A stretch of 64,000 nucleotides of DNA, taken from contig NC_088303.1 in NCBI RefSeq assembly GCF_032854445.1, positions 441,501 through 505,500 of the forward strand, given 5' to 3'. This stretch comes from Liolophura sinensis. Its lineage: Eukaryota > Mollusca > Polyplacophora > Chitonida > Chitonidae. Both the position numbers and the translations under genes were made by a program. Below are positions 48,013 through 59,700 of the stretch, piece by piece; position 1 is the first letter of the stretch, and every line of letters starts with the position of its first letter. The notes beneath the pieces were generated by a model. That model did no database searches and was not told the origin of the DNA. It saw nothing but the letters and a program-made list of their open reading frames with translations.

Positions 48013-49439
48013 AATAGTCCTTCTATTATGTGAGAAGCAAAAGTCTTGAAATATTTTCAGCTATATTCCAGCTTTATTCCAGCTTTACTCCACAAATGTG
48101 GCATATATTTGATTACACATTCCATTTTTACTAAATTTGCTTAGTAATGGTTCTCTTGGAAGAGGTGAAAAGGAAATATGTGTTTTGACAACTCTGTCAG
48201 AGTGGTAATAAAACCGACAAAACTAATATCTCTTTAGAGAAGTCTTACATTGCGAGTGTTCCGTGTAGTTCATGAACAGAAATACGGATTACAAAGTTGC
48301 CAAAACTGAAAAAACCTTTCACACTACAAAGTGTATGCTTTACATTAAACGAAACAAAACTTGGACAACAAATTAAAAAAAATAATTTAAATTAAATTAA
48401 AAACATAGAGTATCATTTTAACTCAAAATAATTATTTTGGCTGTGCCTTTTTGGTCAGTTATCACCACGCAACCATCTCTGCCATGGTCATGAAACTATT
48501 ACTCAGGGGATCTATGCCTAGGGCTTACAGAACAGTTCAAAATAGGAAGTGAGATACGGGAATGAGTGTGTTGAGACTTACTTCTGTTGCAGAGTTAATT
48601 ATCAAATAGTAAAATGGTTTGTTACCTGGCCGACATCTTTTCCCGTTTTTGATGGTGACCGCTATCGACTGACGGCTCACAGCTATCACCAACGCCTTAG
48701 TTCAAATTTGCACCGTGTCCGCAAAAAGCGTACATTCCCTGTAGGCCTGTATATGCTTGTGTGTTGGCTCGTGTGAACTATGTGACACGAATCTCCCACA
48801 ATTCCCTTTTTTGTATTCAACTGTTGTCTAATGTACACTGCTCGGGATCTAGATAAGCGTTTAGAAACCGACCGTGTCTTTCAGACAGAATCTGTCGAAC
48901 TTAACCTGCGCAAATATAACCCGATTCGCTTTAACTTCAGTGCTAAAATGGGACAAGCTAACCCTGCTCACCAAAGCACATATTCCCTCAGTCAGAGTAG
49001 TATAGGCCTATAAAGCCTTGTGCTGAATGTAAGGTAAACTGAAAAAGTGTATGGTAGAATACACATACACAGGCAGGTGCAGTACATAGGTTAGCACAAC
49101 ATCCGCTTCACTATACTCGGCAACGCAATTCACCGTGCACACAAAATCTACGGTGATCCATGAGGACCAGTAATTAGATAGGAAAGACTTCGTTTTCTAA
49201 GAATCGGATACACGCGCACACTATTCCTTGGGAAGTTAATTAAGGGAATACCTCGTGGGAATTAAACATCAAGCGGACAGATAGAGATATAAAGGCTCAC
49301 AATGCAGAATGTTTGTCCTGAAAGCCTGAGTGGAACACAAAGGTACAGTATGCTCGAAACAGGACATACCACAAATTTTTAGGCTGAGAAAATGATACCT
49401 ATTCCCCTGGCTGAGGCCGGCATTCGTCAGTGTATCAAA
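48013..49439. other. Intergenic stretch, no gene recognised
   Basis: AT-rich. Short frames at 48549-48776 and 48831-49013 lack supporting features. Confidence 0.4.
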
Positions 49440-49650
49440 TGATTATTTATTTCATTGGTGTTTACCCGTACTCAAGAATATTCATTAACGCCGCGGCGGC
49501 CAGCATACTGGTGGAAGTAAATTAGACAGAACCCGAGGGAAACCCACGACCATCCGCAGGTTACTGCCGGTAGACCTTCCCACGTACGACTGGGGAGAAA
49601 CCCACCAGAAGATAGTCTTGAACTCACAGCGACCACATTGGTGAAAGGTG
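49440..49650 (-). mobile_element. SINE (type A)
   Basis: Reverse-oriented: 'tttcattggtgtttacccg', 'cgcggcggccagcatactgg', 'cacgaccatccgcagg', then 'ttgaactcacagcgacc'. Only the tRNA head is absent. Confidence 0.82.
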
Positions 49651-49699
49651 GAGAAACCGTGTTACCTTCTGTACATAGATCCCCGACACCAAAACTTTG

Positions 49700-50105
49700 A
49701 CGTGTGTTTTCTTCACCAAAACTGTCCATCTACGTGCCAAGGCGTGTTACCGTCTACACAAAGACCGTCCATTTACGCATCAAAGGGTGCTGTCTCCTGC
49801 ACCAAGACTGTCCATCTACAGTGCAAAACGTGTTGTCTTATACACTAAGGCTGTCCACCTAAGCCTCACAGCATGCTGTCCTCTGCACTAAGGCTGTCCA
49901 TCTACAGGACAAAAACTTTCAGTCTAAGTGTACGCCTGAAAGCGTGTTACTCTCTGCACTAAGACTGCCCACCTACGCGTCAAAGCGTACTGTGTTGTAC
50001 AAAACAACTGCCCATTTACGCGCCAAAGCGTGTTGCCTTCTACACAAAGACTGTCCATTTACGCGTCAAAGCGTGTCACCCTCTACACTAAAACCCAGCG
50101 CACAC
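49700..50105 (+). repeat. ~45-bp degenerate minisatellite
   Basis: About nine units containing 'actgtccatctacgcgtc' and 'aaagcgtgttgcc', with considerable drift. Confidence 0.85.
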
Positions 50106-50324
50106 GGACAGCAATTGGTGTCGAAAAAGAGATTTCTTGATCCACACAACAACAAAATTCTCGAAATGTACCGGTGTGCGGGTGACCACAACAGGGATTA
50201 CTGAGTCTGGGACACCTGATCCAAAGTTGGAAGTTGAACTAAAGTCCAGGAGTTGGAACTAGAACTATTAATTCTATTTTGAAAAATGGCGCCATGCGTT
50301 TGCAAGGCGGGAGACCTTCTCAAA

Positions 50325-50520
50325 CTCCCAATTCCTAAATTCCAATTCTCAAATCCCAATTCCCATATTCCCACCTTCCCAATTCCCAATTTTCCAAATT
50401 CCCCATTCCTAATTTCTAATTTTTTAGTTTCCCAATTCCCATATTCCCACCTTCCCAGTTCCCATTTTCCCACCTTCCCAATTCCCATATTCCCGCCTTC
50501 CCAATTCCCAATTCCTTAAG
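50325..50520 (+). repeat. Pyrimidine-rich 'ttcccaattccc' tract
   Basis: Repeats of ccaattcccatattcccacc; strongly strand-asymmetric (almost no G on the plus strand). Confidence 0.9.
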
Positions 50521-52195
50521 TTTCAAATCCGTGCGGAATCTGTTTCACAAATGCAAAAATGTTTTATTTATAGATAACAACAGTGTGTCATCTTGCTTTC
50601 TTACCATACATCTAAATCTCATTTGATCCAATCTTTGAACGATGTTAAGCTTACAATTATATTCACCAATTATCAGCTTGACTCGCTACGGAAAAGCCAC
50701 GCCTGCAGTATGGATATACCGTATAGCAGTACATAAGAAAATAACCTCTACATCATCAAGGCAAGACCTTTTTACTTCAACATAAACTGACGGCAAACAA
50801 TATGCACAGCAGTATAGCTTTGTCGCTGCCCTGCACCTGTTGCACAGTGTCAGAATTCGCATTAATATTGGCCTACATACAATCCATAGCTAAGCCTTTT
50901 ATTAAATATATTATTTATTTGATTGCTGTTTTACGTACAGAGCCGTAAAAACAAGTGACATGGTGAAAAAAACATTGGAAGAAAAAAATGACATGGTGAA
51001 AAGAAATCTCTTCTCGAAGTAAAATGCTTTTTGATACGGGACCCCGAATTTAAAAGTCGATACCCCGAGTTTAAAAGTCGACGCACCAAGTTTAAAAGTC
51101 TGCGCCTTGACATAAATGATCAATTTTAAGGATTATGCTACAATCTCATCTATATATATATATATATATATGTGCCTGAGCGTCAGTGCCATTATACTAT
51201 TGCAAATTAACTTTTGTCGCTTGCAAATGATACTTTCTCAGTCCCAAAATGCTCTTATAGACGATGAGGAATGCAAACACTATTTATAGTATAGCTTCCA
51301 ACAATCTTGGATTATTATTAATAAAGTAAACATTCAACCAAATACAACGATAAGATTAAAGCTTATCACAGACGTCATCAAACATGTATATAACATAAAG
51401 TTGAGACCTTTGGTCTTATCATATATATAATATAGCTTGCCTTAGTTCCACCTGGCTGGATCAAGTATATGTATTTGAAATCTGTTTATTAATGAGCTGC
51501 TTCGTTGATACAGGGAAATGCATTGCCCGCCTAAAACAAGTCGGTCTAAAGCCGTGTACTCTTTTATTATTTCAGTCCGCCTTTGTTTCTGCGTAGACCT
51601 AGCCTCCAAAAATTTTATTTTTACCATGTCGGTTTTACGGCTCCGTATATTAACGCCATGCTTAAGAATATTCCATGTACTATAAAACAAAACAAGTGCA
51701 TAACATGAAATAATACTGTTTCTGCTATCAACTAGTTGACTTTGGGGGATTTCAAAATTTCACACCCAGGGTTTAAATCTTATTTTCAACACGCGGGGAA
51801 TGGTTGTGTCCCTACAACATTATCAAATGGAAATAGTCTCCCGTATATGTAAAGCTGAGCTAAGAAAATCATGCTAGCCATGTCGACAGCTGACAGCTCT
51901 GGTATAGTGACGTGACGTCACAATGACGCGCAATGGAATGCAGCGTCACAATGAACAACACAGGGTGCAAAGGTAGCGTCTGTGCAGTAATTCAGCTGCA
52001 CATGGTTTAAATTCCACTTACGTTATGTGGACATGGCCTGCAGCTCTGGCAGGTGTTCGTCAACATTTTAACCCGCCTGATCAGCCAATAGTAATTTAGA
52101 ACCATATTATTACTTTTCTGTTATAATGTATATTAAACTTACATGATTTATATGTACCGGTACTAAAGAACAGTAATTACTAAAGTACAGTATAG
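50521..52195. other. Intergenic stretch, no gene recognised
   Basis: Contains a short SINE tail scrap ('tttatttgattgctgtttta' near 50907), a triplet of 'gagtttaaaagtcgac' repeats at 51040-51105 and a (TA)n run near 51152. No gene supported. Confidence 0.45.
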
Positions 52196-52570
52196 TTTTG
52201 TACTTTATTTAAACCGGATCAAATCTGAACTGGTTTAAATCGAAGCCAGTTGTAAAAATGCGTGCGTTCACACGACCATATGGCCACGCCGGTTTTAAGC
52301 TAGTTCAGGGATTTGCCCGTTGACACGGTCAAATTTAAACCGGTTTAGTAATTACAACGTCATCCTGACCTCAACGTACCCGGGGCATTTAAACCAGTTA
52401 TCGTTCACACGGCATAGATAAACCCGCTCAAACCCTGAAACTGGCTTAATGCCACGTCGCTAGCTGGGGCAAATAAACCGGATTAAATGCCCCCACTTTA
52501 GGTTCAAACTGGTTCAAAGCCATTCTAGCAAGTTAAACCAGCTTATCTTTGACTGTATGAACGGGGTATA
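52195..52570. repeat. Cluster of AAACCGGTTTAA-type motifs, MITE-like
   Basis: At least ten scattered variants of aaaccggtt/aaccagtttaa occur within 375 bp, with internal 'gttcacacg' repeats (near 52265 and 52405). It resembles a short non-autonomous element or a dense palindromic motif cluster. I could not fix its ends. Confidence 0.45.
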
Positions 52571-52979
52571 TGAATGAAGTTTTTGACAGCTGCATTATAC
52601 GTTCCATACCACCCCATTAATTTTTCAATTCATTAATTTTTTTAATTAACAACACACGAATTGGTGTCGTTAATTCCATTTATGTTATTTTTTATTAAGT
52701 TAAGTTATACATTGAAAATGCATATATAACTGATTAACAACCAGTTGAATTGAAAGGCGTTTATTATTTAAAAAAAAAAGACAGCTCTATCATTCCGTCG
52801 ACAAACCACAAAAGGTTATTGTCCTAACCACAGTACGAAGTTTACCATCCACAATTGTTATGTTTGTCTCAGTATTTTGTGGCCTGAATTATAGAAATAT
52901 TTCACCAACGTCTATGTTATGTGTTTTCAATGTGTGTCGGTGTGAGTGTATTATGTTCTCATCAACTACAATACTATTA

Positions 52980-53115
52980 GTTACGTGGTTACTCAGTGAC
53001 AGGATACGCAAATATATATGGTGTCAATAATTCCCATATTGGCGTCAGCCAGGCCCAATATGAGAATTATTGACACCATATATCTGCGTATCCTATCACT
53101 GAGTCATTGTGTAAC
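52980..53115. repeat. Long near-perfect palindrome (foldback/MITE-like)
   Basis: Arms of about 61-63 bp (52980-53042 and 53055-53115) are reverse complements with a few mismatches. The arms contain 'gtgtcaataattcccatatt' and 'aatatgagaattattgacac'. The loop is about 12 bp. It is a foldback element or a hairpin precursor candidate. Confidence 0.93.
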
Positions 53116-53544
53116 GAATTTATCCTACAAAGGCCCATCAGTGCAGTGCACAAGACCTATATATGTTCATCGATGTGACCATCGTTTCATCCCAACAAAA
53201 GGAGATAACCTATTCAACAGCCACATCTGACGTTGTCTGCAGGATTCAAGAATATATCTGTACCCCACGTGACCGTTGTTGTCCAATGAAAAACGGAGTA
53301 TTTTGCCTGTTGCAGGATAACACACATTACTTGAAGCAATGCAATAAAATACTAAAGATGACTTGTATTCCGCATATTCAGATTAATACAATTCAAAAAA
53401 ATGGATCCTTAAATCAGAATAAAGACCAACATATTTACACCTGTGGAATGCCGTGTCTGTATGATACCATTTATAACGTCCCACCAAGCTGAAGTACGAC
53501 TTCACATCTGCAGGATGGCGGCCATATCGTGGCTAGGTAATCAG

Positions 53545-53650
53545 AATTATACATTTATTTGATTGATGTTTTACTCCGGGCTCGAGAATAATTCATTTCT
53601 ACAATGGCGGTCAGCATTACAGTGAGAGGAAACAAGACAGGGCCACCTGA
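53545..53650 (-). mobile_element. SINE (type A), 3' part
   Basis: Reverse-oriented 'tttatttgattgatgtttta' and 'caatggcggtcagcattac', truncated. Confidence 0.7.
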
Positions 53651-53689
53651 ATGTTGCTGGCACGCCTTCCTTTGCCATTTTCTCATTTT

Positions 53690-54190
53690 TAATTTCCCTC
53701 ATCTTTCTCATACACTAAACTGTATAACTGATGATCTGCTACCTTTAAACAATCTATATATAGCAAAGACTGTGAAAGATATTTACTCATCGTCGCTGGA
53801 TTTAAAGAAAACCACTGGCTCTCCAAATGGTACATCTTATCTGGACATATATTTGTAGAAAAACCAAAACGGGTTCCTGTGTCGCAGACTTTACAACATG
53901 AGGGATGGTTTCAATTTTGATATTGTAAATTATCCTTCCTTGAACAGAAATATACTCAAGGATCCTCCACATGGGGTGTACAGATCTCGCCTTGTAGCAT
54001 TTGTTAGATCCTGCGTGTTGTGTGACGATTTCCATCAACGTCACAAGTTATTATTGCAAAAACTAGTTTGTCAAGGTTATTGCATCAAACGCCTTCACTG
54101 TAAGTTTTATTAAGTTTTACAATGACTATAATTCTCTTGCAAGTAAATATGGACACAGCGCCAACAATCTCTAGCGCTCTGCTTCATGAT
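53690..54190 (+). pseudogene. Decayed retroelement reverse-transcriptase C-terminal fragment
   Basis: Read across at least two frame changes, the sequence gives motifs such as SYLDIYL, RRLYNMRDGFNFDIVNYP, GVYRSRLVAFVRSC and KLVCQGY, then KFYNDYNSLASKYG. These resemble the C-terminal end of a reverse transcriptase found in many invertebrate retroelements; I cannot assign the class. Stops and shifts show it is inactive, and it lacks the catalytic region. Confidence 0.6.
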
Positions 54191-54292
54191 TGTTTCTAAT
54201 TCCGCTTACCACGAGGCTAGTGGCTTTACATTCATCGTGCTCAGTTAGATCGCCATGATGGATATATAATCAGGTGCAATCAAAGCGCAACT

Positions 54293-54321
54293 GAGATAAA
54301 TATTTTATAAATATTTATCTC
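54293..54321. repeat. Small AT hairpin
   Basis: 'gagataaatattt', a 3-base centre and 'aaatatttatctc' form a perfect 13-bp stem. Confidence 0.7.
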
Positions 54322-54329
54322 ATAAATAT

Positions 54330-55595
54330 TTTTATAACGACATATTAAAGCACTCCTTGCGTCTTTTTCAACATCATTGAAAACTGTTGACTGCTTCTCT
54401 TTGCACGATTCCATCCTATTTTCATACTTTATATACTTTCTTAGTTTTTTGGTGGTCCATGTTACACGTCGTTTTGGGAATTAGCCTATTGACCCAGAAC
54501 GTCGTTATTGGTTAACGGCATATATATGAATGTCTGTTTCGACACATAGAGGAAGACAGTATGAGCTTAACTTGAACTCACAGCCACCGCATTAGTGAGA
54601 GACCGTTTCGTCATTGTTCTATGGTAGCGCCATTACCACACGGCCAGGGAGGCCCGGACGTTATGAGAAACTCTAGTCTTATGTTTACCTTGTGTTAACA
54701 ACTGCTGTTTGGAAGACGCCCACCACTGCCAATGTGTCCCCAATCTTGCCCTCTTTAAATGACACCTGTTGCGCATTACCTTGGAGAGATAATAGGTAAC
54801 ACCCTTAATGTATACGAAGCTGTTGTAAGCTACCGTCAAGATAGCATTGTAATTTAGTGACTGCTGACAGCCAGTACAGCGATCAATTCCGATCAGTAGT
54901 AAAGGTTGTGACACATTATAGGCAGTTTTATGGTGTCCCCTTTCAACATTCTGTATAATATACGTGAAAATAGCATCCACGGCTCACAATTTACGAGCAA
55001 GGGTCAGGAGCTTGCAAGGTAAGGGAGCATTTTTTATTGCTCATGTAAACCAATATTTTTAGTTATTGGGGAGTATCTTTGTCCATTTTCCAGTACTGCT
55101 AAGATATGTCTCAAAACTAATACAAACATGTGTCTTTAAACTCATACAAATCTGTGTCTCGAAACCTATACAAACATGTACACTATACCTGATGTTATAA
55201 CTGCCTACACAAACATTGTCTGTGGACATGTAAGTGAGTCGAATGATAACCACAGGCTGTCACCTGAAGGCCCTCCGCATGGCTATTCCTTTGCTGTGTT
55301 ATAAGATGTAGATAATACCCACGTTGTGTATTTCAAATCAAATGCCTCAGAAGAGTTGTTCCTTACTGGATGTATCATCATAATCCCCAACAAAAGCGAG
55401 TTCTTATCATGGAGAACAATAGGTATACTTAAGTGGTCAACAAAAGACCGTATGTGTCAAATATAACCAGATGTCAGAGAGGTGTGCCTGATTAATAATA
55501 TGTATGTCCTAGAGACAAAAAATCAAAGCATGTGAACCTGTGAACTGTACATTGAGTGGTCTTTATTTAAAACCATGAACATTAAATAGTGCATG
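54330..55595. other. Intergenic stretch, no gene recognised
   Basis: Short frames only. Three imperfect 'cgaaacctatacaaacatg' type repeats lie near 55110-55180. Confidence 0.4.
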
Positions 55596-55599
55596 TTGA

Positions 55600-56510
55600 T
55601 ACTTTACGGACGGACATTTCTGTGTGTCTTGGCATGAACGGTTATTTTGAGCATACTAATGTACGTTCACATGGTTGTTTTGGGGACATCCATGTATGTT
55701 CACATGGTTCTTTTGAGGATATTCATGCATGTTCACACGGTTGTTTTGAGGATTCTCATATAAGTCTACACTGTTGTTTTGAGGATGTTCATATCTACGT
55801 TAACACGGCTTTGTTGAGGATACACATATATGTTCACACTTTTTTTCTTTGAGGATCTTAATGCATGCTCACATGATTGTTTTGAGCGTATTCATGTATG
55901 TTCGCATGGTTATTTTGAGAATACTCATGCATGTTTATGTGTTTTTTTTGGGGGGGGGGATATTCATGTATGTTCACATGGTTATTTTGAGGATGTTCAT
56001 ATATGTTCACATGGTTATTTTGAGGATGTTCATGTATGTTCACATGGTTCTTTTGAGGATATTCATGCATGTTCACACGGCTGTTTTGAGGATTCTCATA
56101 TAGGTGTACACGGCTGTTTTGAGGATGTCCATGGTACGTTCACGGGGCTGTGTTGAGGGTAAACATGTATGTTCACACGACTTTTCACTGAGGATCTGTT
56201 TGTTTACACCATTGTTTTGAGGGTATTCGTGTGTGTTCACATGGTTATTTTGAGGATATTCATGTATTTTCACATGGTTATTTTGAGGGTATTTATGTGT
56301 GTTCACATGGTTATTTTGAGGATATTCAAGTATGTGCACGTGGTTATTTTGAGGATATTCATGCATGTTCACATGGTTATTTTGAGGGTATTTATGTGTG
56401 TTCACATGGTTATTTTGAGGATATTCATGTATGTGCACGTGGTTATTTTGAGGATATTCATGCATGTTCACATGGTTATTTTGAGGGTATTCATGTATGT
56501 GCCAGGCATG
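55600..56510 (+). repeat. 33-bp minisatellite upstream of the cysteine-rich gene
   Basis: About 27 units of 'gttcacatggttattttg' plus 'aggatattcatgtat'. Units become more regular toward the right end. It ends about 290 bp before the first coding exon (56797). Confidence 0.94.
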
Positions 56511-56796
56511 TCTGGAATCCATTTAATTGAAAATAATAAAAACACGAATGTTAACATAAAGATATTAAATATGAGTATTTAGTCATAGGGCTGTCTTTAA
56601 ACCAGTTGGCTTGTGAGGAAGATTATTTGTTGAAACTGGTCCCACTAGATTCGGTTATGCCCTGTCATTTTGCATTTAATGCTGCGTTCACGGAGCAGTT
56701 TTTAATTGATATAAAATCGAAATAAACCGTTGTTAATAGTGACGCTGATATATATTAATATCATGGATTTGAAGTCCTCTTCCAATTTATTTCCAG

Positions 56797-59700
56797 ATGC
56801 TGCTTGTGGCAGTGTTGGGGTTAACGTCCTTCCAGCTGGTGACTGCGTATGTTCATCATGTGGAACGGAGAGGTAAGTTATGGCCATGCGTATAGACCAT
56901 TCAAACCCCGACGCACACTAGGCCTTGAGTCATATTCCACAAAGCGATCGTAAGGATAAGTTGGTTGTAACTACCATTTCCGCGTATGTTAGACATATCA
57001 CAGTAGTTATAATGAACATACAGTCTAGAATCGGTTTTGTGGATCGGGATGGCCATGCGTATAATTGTGAAGGCCTACCAGTAGTTGTACGTCTCGTCTA
57101 GTGCTCCTTTTCGCTTCATCGGATTCTTTTAATTTACAGCAGTGACCTCTTAACAGTATCTATATTTATCATTAAATAAACTCCTTTGACATTCAATTAC
57201 ACATTTACATCTGGGAAACACAATCATTTTAACTCAGCAAATCGTTTCCAGTGGTTTACATGAGATGTCTGCTGTACGTTGACAGGAACCGTTTGCGAGC
57301 TGCCTGACGGGAGCACTCGGACCGTCGGCGAAAAATTCACAATCGGGGAGAGCAAATGTATAAAGTACGAGTGCTTACAGGATGGTTCGGCGCCATATTA
57401 CTACGCGGGTGAGTCGCCTTCTTCCGCTGTCCGTTCCCTATTCCTTTCAGATTGGAGATATTTTGTGTTTTACATCTTATGCAAGAAGGTTTCACTCATG
57501 ATTGAGCCGACGATGAGATTTATCGGTAGAGAAAAAATCCCTGTGGCTAGGTAGGTGACAAACTCGATGTAAAGCCTCGCCGCATACCAGTTTCCTCCAC
57601 TCTCAGTTATAATAAAAAAGCATCTGGCTTTTGATTAATCAATAATCAAATAAATAAATAAATAAAAATAAAGCCTTACCCGACCTTACAGGAAGTGGAT
57701 CCGAACCCTCTTTCCACTGGTCAAGGGCTAGCCCTTTCCTCTCATTGAGGAAACACAATATTCGCTTCAACCACCAAATCGGTTTATATGCTCTGGTTTT
57801 GGAAGTAACCGTGTTAAAACTTCTGTGCAAGATTTGTTGGTGGTGTAAAATACTGCTGATTCTTTAATATCGTATTTCTAAGTTCTGAGTTAAGAACAGC
57901 TGTGGACGCAGCTAGTATAAGCTCTGCTCATAGCGGTTAGCGTCTTGGGGCCCCTTGTACAAAACCTGCGCAAATTTGCGCAAGCATAACTTTCATGATA
58001 ACACGTATTGAAGAGATTCCTTTCCATGACACTTGAGCCTGCGCGAAGATGTGCATCGTTTTGTGGAACGGGTCGGTATGGAGTAGACCGACGCCTGTAT
58101 CGCAGAATCCACATATGCCATACAACACCCAGAACCATTCTTGCTATTCTTGGACACTACATCAATACACAAGACAAAAGTGGTAGGCGTTAAATCCCGG
58201 TTTTGAATAGGAATTTGTAGATTCATCTTATTTATTTATTGTATTTATTTGATTTTAAGTCCTCCACTCAAAGTGGGAGGAAACCTTGCAGAGCCAGGAG
58301 GACCCTCCGTAGGTTTCCCTATACAGGAGCCTACTAACCTCTAAGCCCCTAGACTCAAAGAATGTTATCTGTGCTCCGCTACATAAAACTGCTCTTAGTT
58401 GTCACACAATGCCACGATACGTCAAGTGAAAAATGGCTTTATAAGGAATTGTGCATCATTTCAGTTCTGCGTTCAGTTTTCACCTGTATAGTTTGTTTAT
58501 GTTCTGTTCCACCCAGGCTGTCAGAAGCCGGACGGCGTCTGTGTGGATGTAAACCAGACATATAATGATGGATGCAGCGTGAAAACCTGTATGTTTACCA
58601 ACGGTACACTGGCCTTCGTCGGGGATGGTAAGTCGAGACATTCATTTTGTATACTTGTTGTCTGTTGTCAGTACAGTGTGATTGTATGGGAGGTCGAGAG
58701 CGGGGGGGTGGGGGGGGGGGGGGGGAGGGGGTTGTCGATATAATGTGAGTGGGTGGAGCGTTTTGTTTGGTGTCAGTATAATGTGACTTGGTGGAGAGAC
58801 GTGTCTGGTGTCAGTACAATGTGACTGTGTGGGGCGTCATGTCTGGTGTCAGTGTAAAGTTATAGGGTGAGGCGTCATGCCTGGTGTCGGTATAATGTGA
58901 TTGGGTGGGGCGCGGTATCTGGCGGCAATATAATATGACTGGGAAAATCGTCATGTCTGGTGTCGGTGTAAGGTGAGTTATGGGGGTGGGTTGTTATGTC
59001 TGGTGTCACTATCGTGGCTGGGTGTGTGTGAGGCGTCATGCGTGGGGTTCTCGGTATGGCTTCCCAGTGAGGCAGCACTCTAGATAGGTCAGCACTTGGT
59101 CTGGTTTGCTACAGAAACACCATCGTGATAGAACCAAAATAATGCTATAAGGGTTTTTAGGCTTCAAACAGGCAACCAAAGCACTATACACGTTATCCAC
59201 AGTACACTCATTAAAGCAAACTTAATGGTTTTTATGCAGGCTGTTCTGACACTGAGCTGGGAGTTTGCAAATCAGAGGCAGAAGTTTGGCAGGTCAAACG
59301 TCGTCTAAACGAAAAACAGGACTACGGTCAGTGTATCACCAAACAATGTCTACCCGGAGGGGCAAACAATATCACAAAGACACGTGAGTTCTACAGCTTT
59401 TGGTTCTAGCTTAATTTTACGAATTTCTGTCATCTGACCCAAACTTTTGTTTCATATGCGCTCAGGCTAGAGATTTGGTCATGTGATGGTTTATTTCAAA
59501 ACTGGAACAAAATAAAGTCGCGAAAGAAGAATAATCTTTATACTTCACGACTTTCTTGAAAAAGTATAATGGAAGACTATGAAAAGTGAAAGTCCTTTTT
59601 TGTCAAACATTATTTATTCTTCATTCAGTTTACACAAAAGAATTCATTTCATTTTTATTTTGTTTATTTATTTCTTTGATTGGTGTTTTACGCCGTGTTT

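Noticed and set aside
53163-53492. 109-codon cysteine-containing frame
   Set aside because: It starts just beside the palindromic element and shows no domain, signal peptide or splice borders; not enough to call a gene.
55589-56582. Frames with HGYFEDIHVCS repeats, which look like a repeat-rich secreted protein
   Set aside because: 33-bp satellite, open on both strands, no signal peptide or splice borders.
56790-56872. Alternative frame of exon 1 with GDCVCSSCGTER, resembling a cysteine-rich domain
   Set aside because: It would join exon 2 in the wrong phase; the signal-peptide frame joins in phase 1 like all other exons.
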